Part shown: positions 15,833-22,685 of the stretch, one piece after another
Layout of the letters: each line of letters starts with the position of its first letter
Numbering within the stretch: position 1 is the stretch's first letter
Assembly: GCA_031264395.1 (NCBI GenBank)
Contig: JAISEB010000263.1
Coordinates: forward strand, 1 to 32,862
Direction: 5' to 3'
From: Treponema sp.
Lineage (GTDB): Bacteria > Spirochaetota > Spirochaetia > Treponematales > Breznakiellaceae
DNA: 32,862 bases
Position numbers and translations under genes: made by a program
The notes under the pieces: generated by a model
What the model saw: the letters and a program-made list of their open reading frames with translations, nothing else
Database searches by the model: none
What the model was told of the DNA's origin: nothing

Positions 15833-15868
15833 GGGAAGCTCTAAAAACCGAAGTTTCCAGGGCCTCCC
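15833..15868 (+). repeat. Single hairpin of repeat family 1
   Basis: GGAAGCTCT pairs with AGGGCCTCC with one mismatch, and AAAC pairs with GTTT around CGAA. The outer arms resemble the hairpin at 4478-4518, whereas the tip is of the GAAG type. Its last base touches the stop codon of the XRE-cupin gene. Confidence 0.5.
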
Positions 15869-16422
15869 TACATAATCATGGCAAGAAAACGGGCCCGCTT
15901 TCCGCCTATTGCTTTCATTCCGTGAGGTTCGCCTGAGTCGTAATAAACGCTGTCCCCGGGCCCCAGTTCCATTTCATGGCCCCCTATGGACATGAACAGC
16001 CGCCCTTCAAGAACATAGTCAAATTCCTGGCCGGGATGGGTATTAAGGCTCAAGGGCTTGTCTTCCGTTTCGGGATTCGCCTCGACAAGAAAGGGCTCCG
16101 CCTTTTTCCGGTGGAAATTATAGGCGAGATTCCAGTAAGCGTACATGGGACGGCGGCTGACTTCGGGAGCCTCCCCCGCCCTGCTAAGGCAGTAGGCCCT
16201 GAGTTTGGGAGTTTCGCCCGTGACAAGTTCCTGCAGATCCACCTTGAAGCGGGCGGCCAATTCCACAAGAGCGCCGATGGGAAAATCCTTTTCCCCCGAC
16301 TCCCATTCGTTGTATTCCCCCGGATCAAAACCCAGCTCCCTGGCCAGCGTTTCACCGGATATTTCCTCGATTTCCCGCAGTACCTTTATACGCCGGATAA
16401 TTTGACACACGTCGTCGGTCAT
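15868..16422 (-). CDS. XRE-family transcriptional regulator with C-terminal cupin domain
   Basis: The product is 184 residues. Residues about 7-62 form a helix-turn-helix (SGETLARELGFDPGEYNEWESGEK), and about 105-184 form a cupin-2 barrel with HPGQEFDYVLEGRL, GPGDSVYYDSGEPHG and the C-terminal strand. Cupins in this class bind a small ligand, sometimes through a metal held by the His/Glu/His set visible here, and change DNA binding. XRE-cupin genes are commonly found beside AMP-forming acyl-CoA synthetases, and that enzyme is the next gene on the same strand (after about 250 bases of repeats). A strong GAGGAGG site precedes the ATG. It ends in TAG. Control of the synthetase-citrate synthase pair is the likely role, inferred from position. 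Confidence 0.88.
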   Translation of the reverse strand: MTDDVCQIIRRIKVLREIEEISGETLARELGFDPGEYNEWESGEKDFPIGALVELAARFKVDLQELVTGETPKLRAYCLSRAGEAPEVSRRPMYAYWNLAYNFHRKKAEPFLVEANPETEDKPLSLNTHPGQEFDYVLEGRLFMSIGGHEMELGPGDSVYYDSGEPHGMKAIGGKRARFLAMIM

Positions 16423-16444
16423 GGCTCCTCCTCGGTTCAGAAGG

Positions 16445-16473
16445 ACCTTAGCACAAACGGCGTGTTTTTACAA
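16445..16473 (-). promoter_or_regulatory. Probable promoter of the XRE-cupin gene
   Basis: On the minus strand TTGTAA (16468-16473) and TAAGGT (16445-16450) are 17 bases apart. The start codon follows 22 bases after the -10 box and has a good ribosome binding site. Confidence 0.4.
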
Positions 16474-16551
16474 GAGAGAAAGGACAATTCCGAATTTAAC
16501 CACAACGAACCTCCGGTTCGCCCTCGCGGACAAACACGGACTCTATTGTAA

Positions 16552-16650
16552 GAATTCAACCACGGACTTTACGGACAAAACCGGACTTTTGGTTTCAAAT
16601 TTATATTTTGTCCGTGTTGGTCCGTGTCTGTCCGTGGTTATTTTGAATTC
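16552..16650 (+). repeat. CCACGGAC repeat element (family 2, best copy)
   Basis: The element is bounded by GAATTCAACCACGGAC (16552-16567) and its imperfect complement GTCCGTGGTT-attttGAATTC (16630-16650). Inside are further CGGAC units on the left and GTCCGTG units on the right, so several hairpin registers are possible. A drifted partial copy lies just upstream (about 16492-16546). The central part is nearly identical to that at 29494-29557. It fills the gap between the XRE-cupin promoter and the DUF6062-like gene. Confidence 0.7.
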
Positions 16651-16678
16651 GACATTATTGCGCCCCGCGCCGGGATGC

Positions 16679-17326
16679 TCAGGGGGCGGCGTTTCCCCGG
16701 AGGGCGGCGGCAAGTTCCTTCCAGACAAGCTGATCCTTTTCAGAAAGCCGCCTGAATTCGTCCTGCCTGCCGTAGGCGGAAAGCTCTATGAAACGGTCCG
16801 TCCGCTCTTTCAGGGCGGCGAATTTTTGCTCTTCGAATTCGGCAAGCCAGGGGGGAATTTTTTTGAAGGACGAAAGAAGCGCTCCGTAATGCGGGGCGCA
16901 CAGCCCTTCGGAAGAAGTAAAGGCGTTTATCAGATCCTGTTCATCCGCTTCCGCGCCGCCGCATCCCGCCAGAAAGCCAAGATACTCATGCTCTATGCGG
17001 TCCTTCTCCGCGCAGATGGGGCATTGCCCGGCGGGCCGCCAGGGTTTCCGTTTTTTGAAATGGGCTATCCTGTCTTCAAGAATATCACGCCCCAGAATGG
17101 CGACGGCAAGGCCGTCACGGAAGGAAAGGAGCTTCCGGGAATGGAAGGCGCAGAACCCCCCGGCATCGCGGTGAGCCTTGCGGAAACCCCGGTCGGACAC
17201 ATGCTCAAAGAGCAGGTTGTCGATGTACCGTTCGGCCCTGTCCGATATGATGCGGCAGAGGGGGCAGCCGGGAAGGGCCGAAGCCTTCTGGAGCTCAAAA
17301 TAATTGATGTGCCTGTCCGCCGCCAT
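16679..17326 (-). CDS. DUF6062-like Cys/His-rich protein, unknown function
   Basis: The 215-residue protein contains two similar modules. Each has a CxxC pair followed by a Cys-x2-His pair: C21/C24 with C59/H62 (CPLC..GFCAFH), and C102/C105 with C143/H146 (CPIC..GLCAPH). This duplicated pattern is that of the DUF6062 family and strongly suggests two metal (probably zinc) sites in a helical protein. There is no signal peptide or membrane segment, so it is cytoplasmic. Its ATG overlaps the rpiA stop by one base (TAATG), so the two are translationally coupled, and it is the last gene of the exported protein-aroDE-rpiA operon. A redox or metal-sensing role is conceivable but unproven. Confidence 0.75.
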   Translation of the reverse strand: MAADRHINYFELQKASALPGCPLCRIISDRAERYIDNLLFEHVSDRGFRKAHRDAGGFCAFHSRKLLSFRDGLAVAILGRDILEDRIAHFKKRKPWRPAGQCPICAEKDRIEHEYLGFLAGCGGAEADEQDLINAFTSSEGLCAPHYGALLSSFKKIPPWLAEFEEQKFAALKERTDRFIELSAYGRQDEFRRLSEKDQLVWKELAAALRGNAAP

Positions 17327-18027
17327 TATTTCCTCACCTCTACCGTTCCGTCCCCGCGGGCGGCGTACAGCACGGGCCGGAGCCTTGTAAAGAAGCCGTT
17401 TTCCACGACGCCCGGTATACGGTTAATTTCGTCTTCCATGACAACAGGATCGGCGCTTTCCCTGAACCTGACGTCAAGGATGAGGTTCCCGTGTTCGGTG
17501 ATCACAGGCCCGGCCTTGCGAAGCGCCGCCCTGAGGATGACTTCCGCGCCGAAGGCTTCAAGGGCGCGGGCCGCCTGAACGCGGGCTTCCGGGATGATCT
17601 CCACGGGTACGGGAAAACTCATTCCCAGGCTCTTTACCAGCTTGCGTTCGTCGGCCACAAGGGCGAAGGAAGATGACGCGTAGGCGGCCAGTTTTTCAAT
17701 GAGCAGCGCCCCGCCGCCGCCCTTGACACAGCGGTTTTCGCCGTCCACTTCGTCGGCGCCGTCTATGGTAAGATCGAGGCCCCCTTCAAGCTCCCGCGAA
17801 TTAAGGGTAAAGACGGGGATCTTCCATTTTTCGCAGTCCATAAGCGATTGAAAACTCGTGGGAAACGCGGCGACGTCCCTCAGTTTTCCACAGGCGAGCA
17901 GTTCACCCACCCGGCCTATCACGTGAACGGCGGTGGAGCCTGTGCCCAGCCCCAGCTTCATGCCGCTTTTTACCAGGGCGTCCGCGGCGGTCCTGCCCGC
18001 AAGGATCTTCATGTCGTCACTGTTCAT
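17326..18027 (-). CDS. rpiA: Ribose-5-phosphate isomerase A
   Basis: The enzyme interconverts ribose 5-phosphate and ribulose 5-phosphate in the pentose phosphate pathway. I place the start at the ATG at 18025-18027, just after an AGGAAG site that overlaps the aroDE stop, rather than at the upstream in-frame ATG; this gives 233 residues. The phosphate and substrate loops are present: GLGTGSTA (about 26-33), TIDGADEVD (about 87-95), KGGGGALL (about 102-109) and the ADERK stretch. The arginine usual after KGGGGALL (as in LREK) is replaced by Ile, a mild oddity. EHGNLILD and the C-terminal region match the family. It sits between aroDE and the DUF6062-like gene with no spacing. Erythrose 4-phosphate from the pentose pathway feeds the shikimate route, a plausible reason for the pairing. 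Confidence 0.93.
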   Translation of the reverse strand: MNSDDMKILAGRTAADALVKSGMKLGLGTGSTAVHVIGRVGELLACGKLRDVAAFPTSFQSLMDCEKWKIPVFTLNSRELEGGLDLTIDGADEVDGENRCVKGGGGALLIEKLAAYASSSFALVADERKLVKSLGMSFPVPVEIIPEARVQAARALEAFGAEVILRAALRKAGPVITEHGNLILDVRFRESADPVVMEDEINRIPGVVENGFFTRLRPVLYAARGDGTVEVRK

Positions 18028-18034
18028 GGCTTCC

Positions 18035-19543
18035 TCAAAAAACAACGCGCGAAACAAGCTGTCCGCTCAATTCCTTTCCCATAAAGGCGGCGTACTGAAA
18101 GCAGGCCTGCCGTATGAGCATGTCCCTTCCGTTTTTGATGCGGCACCCGGCGGCAAGGGCCCGCTGGAGGAGGGGCGTAACCTCGGGCCTGTACACAAGA
18201 TCCATCACCTGCTCGCGGCCGTGAAACACATAGGACGGCAGGGGGTCTCTTTCCGCGCTGCCTTCCATGCCGGCCGGGGTGGTATTGATGATAATGTCTG
18301 AATAATTGCCCATCGCCGCGAGCCCCTGGCTGTCCAGCCCGCCCCACCGGAATTTATAGACGGAGGCAAGATCGCGGGCGCGCACCACCGTCCGGTTCAG
18401 GATAAGGGCCCTGCCGCCAAGGCGGTGAATCTCAAAGGCTACGGCGCGGGCCGCCCCCCCCGCTCCTATGATCGTGACGCGCCGCCGCTTCAGGTTTTTG
18501 AGCCCCGAAAAATCCAGCAGCGAATCCGAAAATCCCCTGGCGTCGGTGTTGAACCCCGTCCACAATCCGCCGGAATTGACTATGGTATTGCAGGCCCCTA
18601 TGGCCACGGTCTCGGCGGACCTGTGGGCAAGCATGGGAAGGATCGCTTCCTTGTAGGGCACCGTTACCGAAAGCCCCGAAAAGCCGAGTTCCTCCGCGAG
18701 CGACACAAGGGACGCGGCCGAATCGGCGGGAACGGGCACGTATACCGCGTTGGTATTTTCCATGGCAAAGACGGCGTTGAAGAAACGGGGACTGTCGCTG
18801 ACCGTAAGGGGATACCCTGTTACGCCGTAAATTTTTGTGGAAAGGCCAATCTCCCGGAAACGGTACAGTTCGGCAAGTTCCCGCACGTCTATCTGTCCTG
18901 GAGCGGCGGGCGGTATATCCTTCTCGCCCGAGGGGCTCGCGTAACTCAGGCGGGAACCTATCCGTTCGGCAAGGATGCGCGTGATCATGCCGAAGCGCCC
19001 CATGCCAAGGACAACCTTCTCTATGTCCGCCGTTTCCCCGGCGGCCTGCACGATGCGTATAACATCGGCAAGAGAACGGGGCGTTACCGCCATCTTCGCC
19101 ATTTCATCGCCGGCGTGGCAAAGGCTTTGTATCTTTTCGGCAAGGTTCCCTTCCGCGCCGTTTATGTCGTGACAGGAACGTATGATCCTTGTACCGAAGG
19201 TCCGCGCCGCCTCTTCAAGGCTCGGCACGTTGAGATCTTCCTCTATGTCCACATAGGCAAAATTCCGCCTGCGGTCCGCCTCGGCAAAGGCAAGGCCCCG
19301 CGAAAGGAGGTTGATGCGCGCGCCTTCTCCGCCCGAATAAAAGCCCCCGTCCGCCTTGCGCCTGATGGTAAGGATCACGGGAAGCCCCGCCTGTTCGGGA
19401 AAACGGCGTATCATGAGCCGTTCGTCCGGCTCAAGACAGTCGACCCGCAGTTCGGCGATGTCGGCGTATTTCCGGTACTTTGCCAGAATTTCCAGATCGC
19501 GGGCAAGGGTTTTTCCGGTAAGGCAGAGACAGATTTTAGCCAT
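18035..19543 (-). CDS. aroDE: Bifunctional 3-dehydroquinate dehydratase / shikimate dehydrogenase
   Basis: The 502-residue fusion carries out steps three and four of the shikimate pathway. The N-terminal type I dehydratase (about 1-215) has ELRVD, the catalytic His in RSCHDI (H125) and the Schiff-base Lys in MAKMAVTP (K150). The C-terminal NADP-dependent dehydrogenase (about 235-500) starts with IYGVTGYPL, has the catalytic Lys in SVTVPYKE (K298), the substrate-binding Asp in NTDARGF (D334) and the dinucleotide loop GAGGAARA (360-367). Both halves look complete, so shikimate is made directly from dehydroquinate. Fusions of this order are known in several bacterial groups and in plants. The ATG follows the stop of the upstream exported-protein gene by two bases, and rpiA begins seven bases after this gene ends. 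Confidence 0.93.
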   Translation of the reverse strand: MAKICLCLTGKTLARDLEILAKYRKYADIAELRVDCLEPDERLMIRRFPEQAGLPVILTIRRKADGGFYSGGEGARINLLSRGLAFAEADRRRNFAYVDIEEDLNVPSLEEAARTFGTRIIRSCHDINGAEGNLAEKIQSLCHAGDEMAKMAVTPRSLADVIRIVQAAGETADIEKVVLGMGRFGMITRILAERIGSRLSYASPSGEKDIPPAAPGQIDVRELAELYRFREIGLSTKIYGVTGYPLTVSDSPRFFNAVFAMENTNAVYVPVPADSAASLVSLAEELGFSGLSVTVPYKEAILPMLAHRSAETVAIGACNTIVNSGGLWTGFNTDARGFSDSLLDFSGLKNLKRRRVTIIGAGGAARAVAFEIHRLGGRALILNRTVVRARDLASVYKFRWGGLDSQGLAAMGNYSDIIINTTPAGMEGSAERDPLPSYVFHGREQVMDLVYRPEVTPLLQRALAAGCRIKNGRDMLIRQACFQYAAFMGKELSGQLVSRVVF

Positions 19544-19545
19544 GC

Positions 19546-20022
19546 CTAAAAATCCGAACGGGACACAAAAATGGCGGTAACAAGGCCCCCGGCGTCCAGG
19601 CTGACCTGAAGCTCCACGGGCCAGCCCCTTCCCGGCAGGGAAAGGCGGATCAGGTTTCCTTCATCCAGGGCGTCTTCCCCCAGCTCCAGCGCGACGGCCG
19701 GTTTTCCGTCCCCTATCTTTACCTTCCGGTAGGTTTTAAGCCCGACCTGCCAGACCCTGTCCTTGAAAATATAACAGTCCGCCGCGTCGTACACAAACAC
19801 AACGTCGTCCTGCCATTCGGCGTTTCCCCTGACGGCGTACACGGATTTGGGAGGGCCAAAACGGCCTATGAGGTTTTCAAGGGTGAAGCCGATAAGGGAA
19901 GCCGCGTCGGCTTCCGCCGGGGAAGCGGCCGGAACGGAAGGAGAGGCGGGCGGCTCGTCGGGCCAGAGGGGGGAAACAAGGATGAAAAACGGAAGGAGCC
20001 AGAAAAGCCGGAACACCACCAT
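19546..20022 (-). CDS. Exported hypothetical protein (158 aa)
   Basis: The N-terminus (VVFRLFWLLPFFILVSPLWP) is a signal peptide with a likely cleavage near residue 21. A Pro/Ala/Ser-rich linker (about 22-42) leads to a small globular domain. That domain starts IGFTLENLIGRFGPPKSVYAVRG and has several beta-strand-like segments (DVVFVYDAADCYIFKDRVWQ). The GFTLxxLIxRFGPP pattern resembles small secreted treponemal proteins, but I cannot name a family. It leads the operon with aroDE; its TAG is two bases before the aroDE ATG. A TATAGA hexamer lies eight bases before the start codon, with no good ribosome binding site. There is no obvious functional link with aromatic amino-acid synthesis. Confidence 0.7.
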   Translation of the reverse strand: MVVFRLFWLLPFFILVSPLWPDEPPASPSVPAASPAEADAASLIGFTLENLIGRFGPPKSVYAVRGNAEWQDDVVFVYDAADCYIFKDRVWQVGLKTYRKVKIGDGKPAVALELGEDALDEGNLIRLSLPGRGWPVELQVSLDAGGLVTAIFVSRSDF

Positions 20023-20095
20023 GCCCTTACTCTATACGGATCGCGCGGATTTCGCAACCTTTTCCCCCGGTTTCTGTCTTATATGGGTGAAGAAA

Positions 20096-21682
20096 ATGAT
20101 AGTTCTTGAAAAAATGACCCTTTGCGAGGTATGCCGCAAAGCGGAAGCGAAATACAGGAACAGGCCGGCCTTCCGCGTGTTTTCTGGCGGCGGCGTTTCC
20201 CGCGAAACAAGTTACCGCGAATGGGGGAATCTGTCGCGGAATTTCGCCGCGCGCCTTGCGTCAATGGGAATCGCGCCGGGTGGCAGGGTGATGATCCTCG
20301 CGGAAAACTGCCCCGGCTGGGCCGCCGCCTATTTTGGAACGGCCCTGGCCGGCATGGTGTCGGTGCCGGTGCTGACGGATTTCAGCCCCGTCCAGATAGC
20401 CGGCATCGCCGCGCACGCGGGTATTTCGGCCTGCTGCGTCACAGAGGGAACCCTGGCAAAGGCAATGGCCGCGATCCGGGAGGGCGGCGCGGAGGGAAAC
20501 CTGAACGCGGATTTCCCCCTGATTTACATAGACAGGCCCGAAAGTTTCGCCGCCCCTTCGCGGTTCCCGGACCCGGCGGAACCGGAGCCGGACGATCTTG
20601 CGTCCATCATCTACACAAGCGGAACCATGGGCGCAAGCAAGGGGGTAATGCTTTCCCACCGCAACATCGTCTTCTGCGCGGCGGCTTCCCGGTCCTTTGT
20701 AAAAATATACCCCCGCGACAGGCTTCTTTCCGTCCTTCCCCTTGCCCACGCGTATGAATGTACGCTGGGGCTCGTTACGCCGGTGATAAGCGGCGCTTCC
20801 GTTACCTACCTGGACAAGCCGCCTTCCCAAACGGTTCTCTCTCCGGCGCTCAAGGCAATACGGCCCACCGCCATGGTGACTGTCCCCCTGTTCATTGAAA
20901 AGATCTTCAGGCGGAACATGGCCCCCGCCCTCGCGGCAAACCCCCTGTTCCGTTTTCCCCCGGCCCGGCCGCTCGCGCTGTTCATAGCCGGGCGGAAGCT
21001 CGCGGCGGTGTTCGGCAAATCGATACGGTTCTTCGGCACGGGCGGCGCGCCGCTTCAGGCGGAAACCGAAGACTTTCTCCGCAAAATCAAATTCCCCTAC
21101 GCGCCCGGCTACGGCCTTACCGAGACGGCCCCGCTTGTCGCCGGAACAGGCCCTTTCCGCTTTCCCGCCCGTTCCTCAGGTTCCGTGCTAAAAGGCGTCC
21201 GCATACGCCTTTCCGCCGAGGGTGAAATACAGGTACAGGGCCCCAATGTCATGATGGGTTATTACCGGGACGAGGAAAGAACCAGGGAAGCCTTTACCCC
21301 CGACGGGTGGCTCAAAACCGGCGACACGGGTTCTCTGGACAGGAAGGGACGCCTGTACATAAAAGGGAGGCTCAAAAACATCATACTTGGCCCCTCGGGC
21401 GAAAACATCTACCCCGAGGAAATCGAAGAGCTCCTTACCTCCTCCGTACTGGTGGAAGACGCCCTTGTCCGCCCCGGAGAAAAAGGAGAGATTGTGGCGT
21501 TTGTGGTGTTAAGCGAAACGGCGAAGACCGCCGCGAACGCCCTTGGAAACGCGCTTGAAGAACTTAAAAAAATAGTCAACCGGCGTCTCGCGGCCTTTTC
21601 CCGCCTCAGCCGCATAGAGGTACAGAAGGAGCCTTTCAAAAAAACCCCGACAATGAAAATCAGAAGGTATCTTTACAGTTAG
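20096..21682 (+). CDS. AMP-dependent long-chain acyl-CoA ligase-like protein
   Basis: The enzyme would activate a fatty or related acid as acyl-AMP and then acyl-CoA. I place the start at the ATG at 20096 (528 residues). The frame is open further upstream, but that part is Gly/Ala/Ser-rich and lies antisense to the exported-protein gene. Family motifs are complete: IIYTSGTMGASKGVM (171-185), FFGTGGAPL (312-320), YGLTETAPL (339-347), WLKTGD (405-410), GRLKNIILGPSGENIYPEEIE (about 424-444) and the C-terminal Lys in KKTPTMKI. The GxSGENIYPEEIE form is typical of the long-chain (FadD/FAA1-like) group. It is monocistronic and divergent from the exported-protein operon, and it is followed within three bases by a hairpin repeat. 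No other lipid genes are nearby. Confidence 0.88.
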   Translation: MIVLEKMTLCEVCRKAEAKYRNRPAFRVFSGGGVSRETSYREWGNLSRNFAARLASMGIAPGGRVMILAENCPGWAAAYFGTALAGMVSVPVLTDFSPVQIAGIAAHAGISACCVTEGTLAKAMAAIREGGAEGNLNADFPLIYIDRPESFAAPSRFPDPAEPEPDDLASIIYTSGTMGASKGVMLSHRNIVFCAAASRSFVKIYPRDRLLSVLPLAHAYECTLGLVTPVISGASVTYLDKPPSQTVLSPALKAIRPTAMVTVPLFIEKIFRRNMAPALAANPLFRFPPARPLALFIAGRKLAAVFGKSIRFFGTGGAPLQAETEDFLRKIKFPYAPGYGLTETAPLVAGTGPFRFPARSSGSVLKGVRIRLSAEGEIQVQGPNVMMGYYRDEERTREAFTPDGWLKTGDTGSLDRKGRLYIKGRLKNIILGPSGENIYPEEIEELLTSSVLVEDALVRPGEKGEIVAFVVLSETAKTAANALGNALEELKKIVNRRLAAFSRLSRIEVQKEPFKKTPTMKIRRYLYS

Positions 21683-21684
21683 TT

Positions 21685-21721
21685 GAGCTTGTTCTAAAAA
21701 CTGAAGTTTTGGAACAGCCTC
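21685..21721 (+). repeat. Single hairpin of repeat family 1
   Basis: GAGCTTGTTCTAAAA and TTTTGGAACAGCCTC pair imperfectly around AC-TGAA-GT, the same tip as hairpin 3 of both composite copies. It starts three bases after the stop codon of the acyl-CoA ligase-like gene and lies next to the left inverted repeat of the restriction-modification island. Confidence 0.6.
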
Positions 21722-21734
21722 AGATGTTAAACAG

Positions 21735-21755
21735 CCTGTTATGTGCCATTATGCC
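21735..21755 (-). repeat. Left inverted repeat bracketing the restriction-modification island
   Basis: Read on the minus strand, GGCATAATGGCACATAACAG plus one G matches 24032-24052 on the plus strand at 20 of 21 positions. Beyond it both copies continue with CTGT, offset by one base. The two copies face each other across the AT-rich island. Confidence 0.75.
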
Positions 21756-21774
21756 TAACAATTTTTTATAGTAA

Positions 21775-22683
21775 TTAAAAATAACCTCTACTAAGAATTT
21801 CATTTTCTTCAATATCGTTTATTAAACTGGCAATATGTTCAATAAATCTCAAAAATGTATCATCAGCAAATGGATGAGAAGTAAGAAATTCTCTATAGGC
21901 ATCTATTTTTGAAATTCTTTCGATGGACGAAGAATAATTTTGCCTTTCCCCAGATCCAATTCTTTTTGCTTTTCGCAAAATAATTATTTCATCAATAGCA
22001 GTTGTACTTGAACTTATAGGTGTCATATCAAGCCATTCGCATAACAAAATATATTTTGCTGTTGGAACACTTGATTTTAAGTCTAACGCCGTTGCAGATG
22101 CTTCTTGGAACATCGTTTTATCCAAATTTGTTTTGCATTCACACGCCAAATAAGCAATGTTTGCTTCTCTTGTAATACTTTTTTCAAAAGACGGATAATG
22201 GCTTGATTTTAAATATATAGGACGTGCTATTGCAAAGTCTTGATCTTTTTGCTTTAAAACAATACCACCGCCAGCAGTTTCTATAGATAAAGTTGAATCA
22301 AACCTGATACCGGAAATACAAGAGGTAGGACCAAGGACAATATTTTTTTCTTTGATTTTTTCTTTAAAAATACAATTAACCAATAAAGGCAAAAATTCCT
22401 CTAATACAGTATTGTCCAGTTTTAACTGTCCCTTTTGTCTATATAAGAAATCTTCACCACTTGCAAATATAAGATCGATCTCTATGTAGTTTTTATACGT
22501 GTTTAATAATTCTACGGAACTGGAGACAATTTTATCAAATTTACCTTCCAGGTGTAATAGCGTGTCTCTCCAAATAACATATCTATCAATTGCTTCTTTA
22601 ATTTTTGTTTTATCTGAGGCAGGCAATTTGTTATTGTTTAACAATGCTTTAAGTTTATCACCGTGTGTTGTTGGAATATCCAT
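21775..22683 (-). CDS. Bpu10I-family type II restriction endonuclease
   Basis: The 302-residue protein matches what I recall of the RE_Bpu10I family, whose founder cuts the asymmetric site CCTNAGC. The signature region is ANIAYLACECKTNLDKTMFQ (about 174-193), in which E182-C-K184 is the PD-(D/E)xK catalytic ExK. It is followed by YILLCEWLDMTPISS (211-225) and DEIIILRKAKRI (231-242). The start ATG lies two bases after the methyltransferase stop, with GTGGAGG inside the end of that gene, so expression is coupled and the methylase is made first. The gene is far more AT-rich than its GC-rich neighbours, consistent with recent horizontal acquisition. Bpu10I itself uses two different subunits; only one endonuclease gene is here, so this protein may act alone. 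The recognition site cannot be read from sequence. Confidence 0.82.
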   Translation of the reverse strand: MDIPTTHGDKLKALLNNNKLPASDKTKIKEAIDRYVIWRDTLLHLEGKFDKIVSSSVELLNTYKNYIEIDLIFASGEDFLYRQKGQLKLDNTVLEEFLPLLVNCIFKEKIKEKNIVLGPTSCISGIRFDSTLSIETAGGGIVLKQKDQDFAIARPIYLKSSHYPSFEKSITREANIAYLACECKTNLDKTMFQEASATALDLKSSVPTAKYILLCEWLDMTPISSSTTAIDEIIILRKAKRIGSGERQNYSSSIERISKIDAYREFLTSHPFADDTFLRFIEHIASLINDIEENEILSRGYF

Positions 22684-22685
22684 CT

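Noticed and set aside
16552..16650. CRISPR array, because of repeated GTCCGTG units
   Set aside because: The units are irregularly spaced, face both directions, have no unique spacers, and no cas gene is near.
19847..20095. N-terminal extension of the acyl-CoA ligase-like protein
   Set aside because: The extra residues are low-complexity and antisense to the exported-protein signal peptide and linker; family homology begins near the ATG at 20096.
21726..21759. Possible integron attC site (GTTAAAC and GCCTAAC boxes)
   Set aside because: The two boxes are in the wrong order for an attC site and only 20 bases apart. Such degenerate 7-mers are frequent, and no integrase gene is in the window. 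The sequence is better explained as part of the inverted repeat matching 24032-24052.
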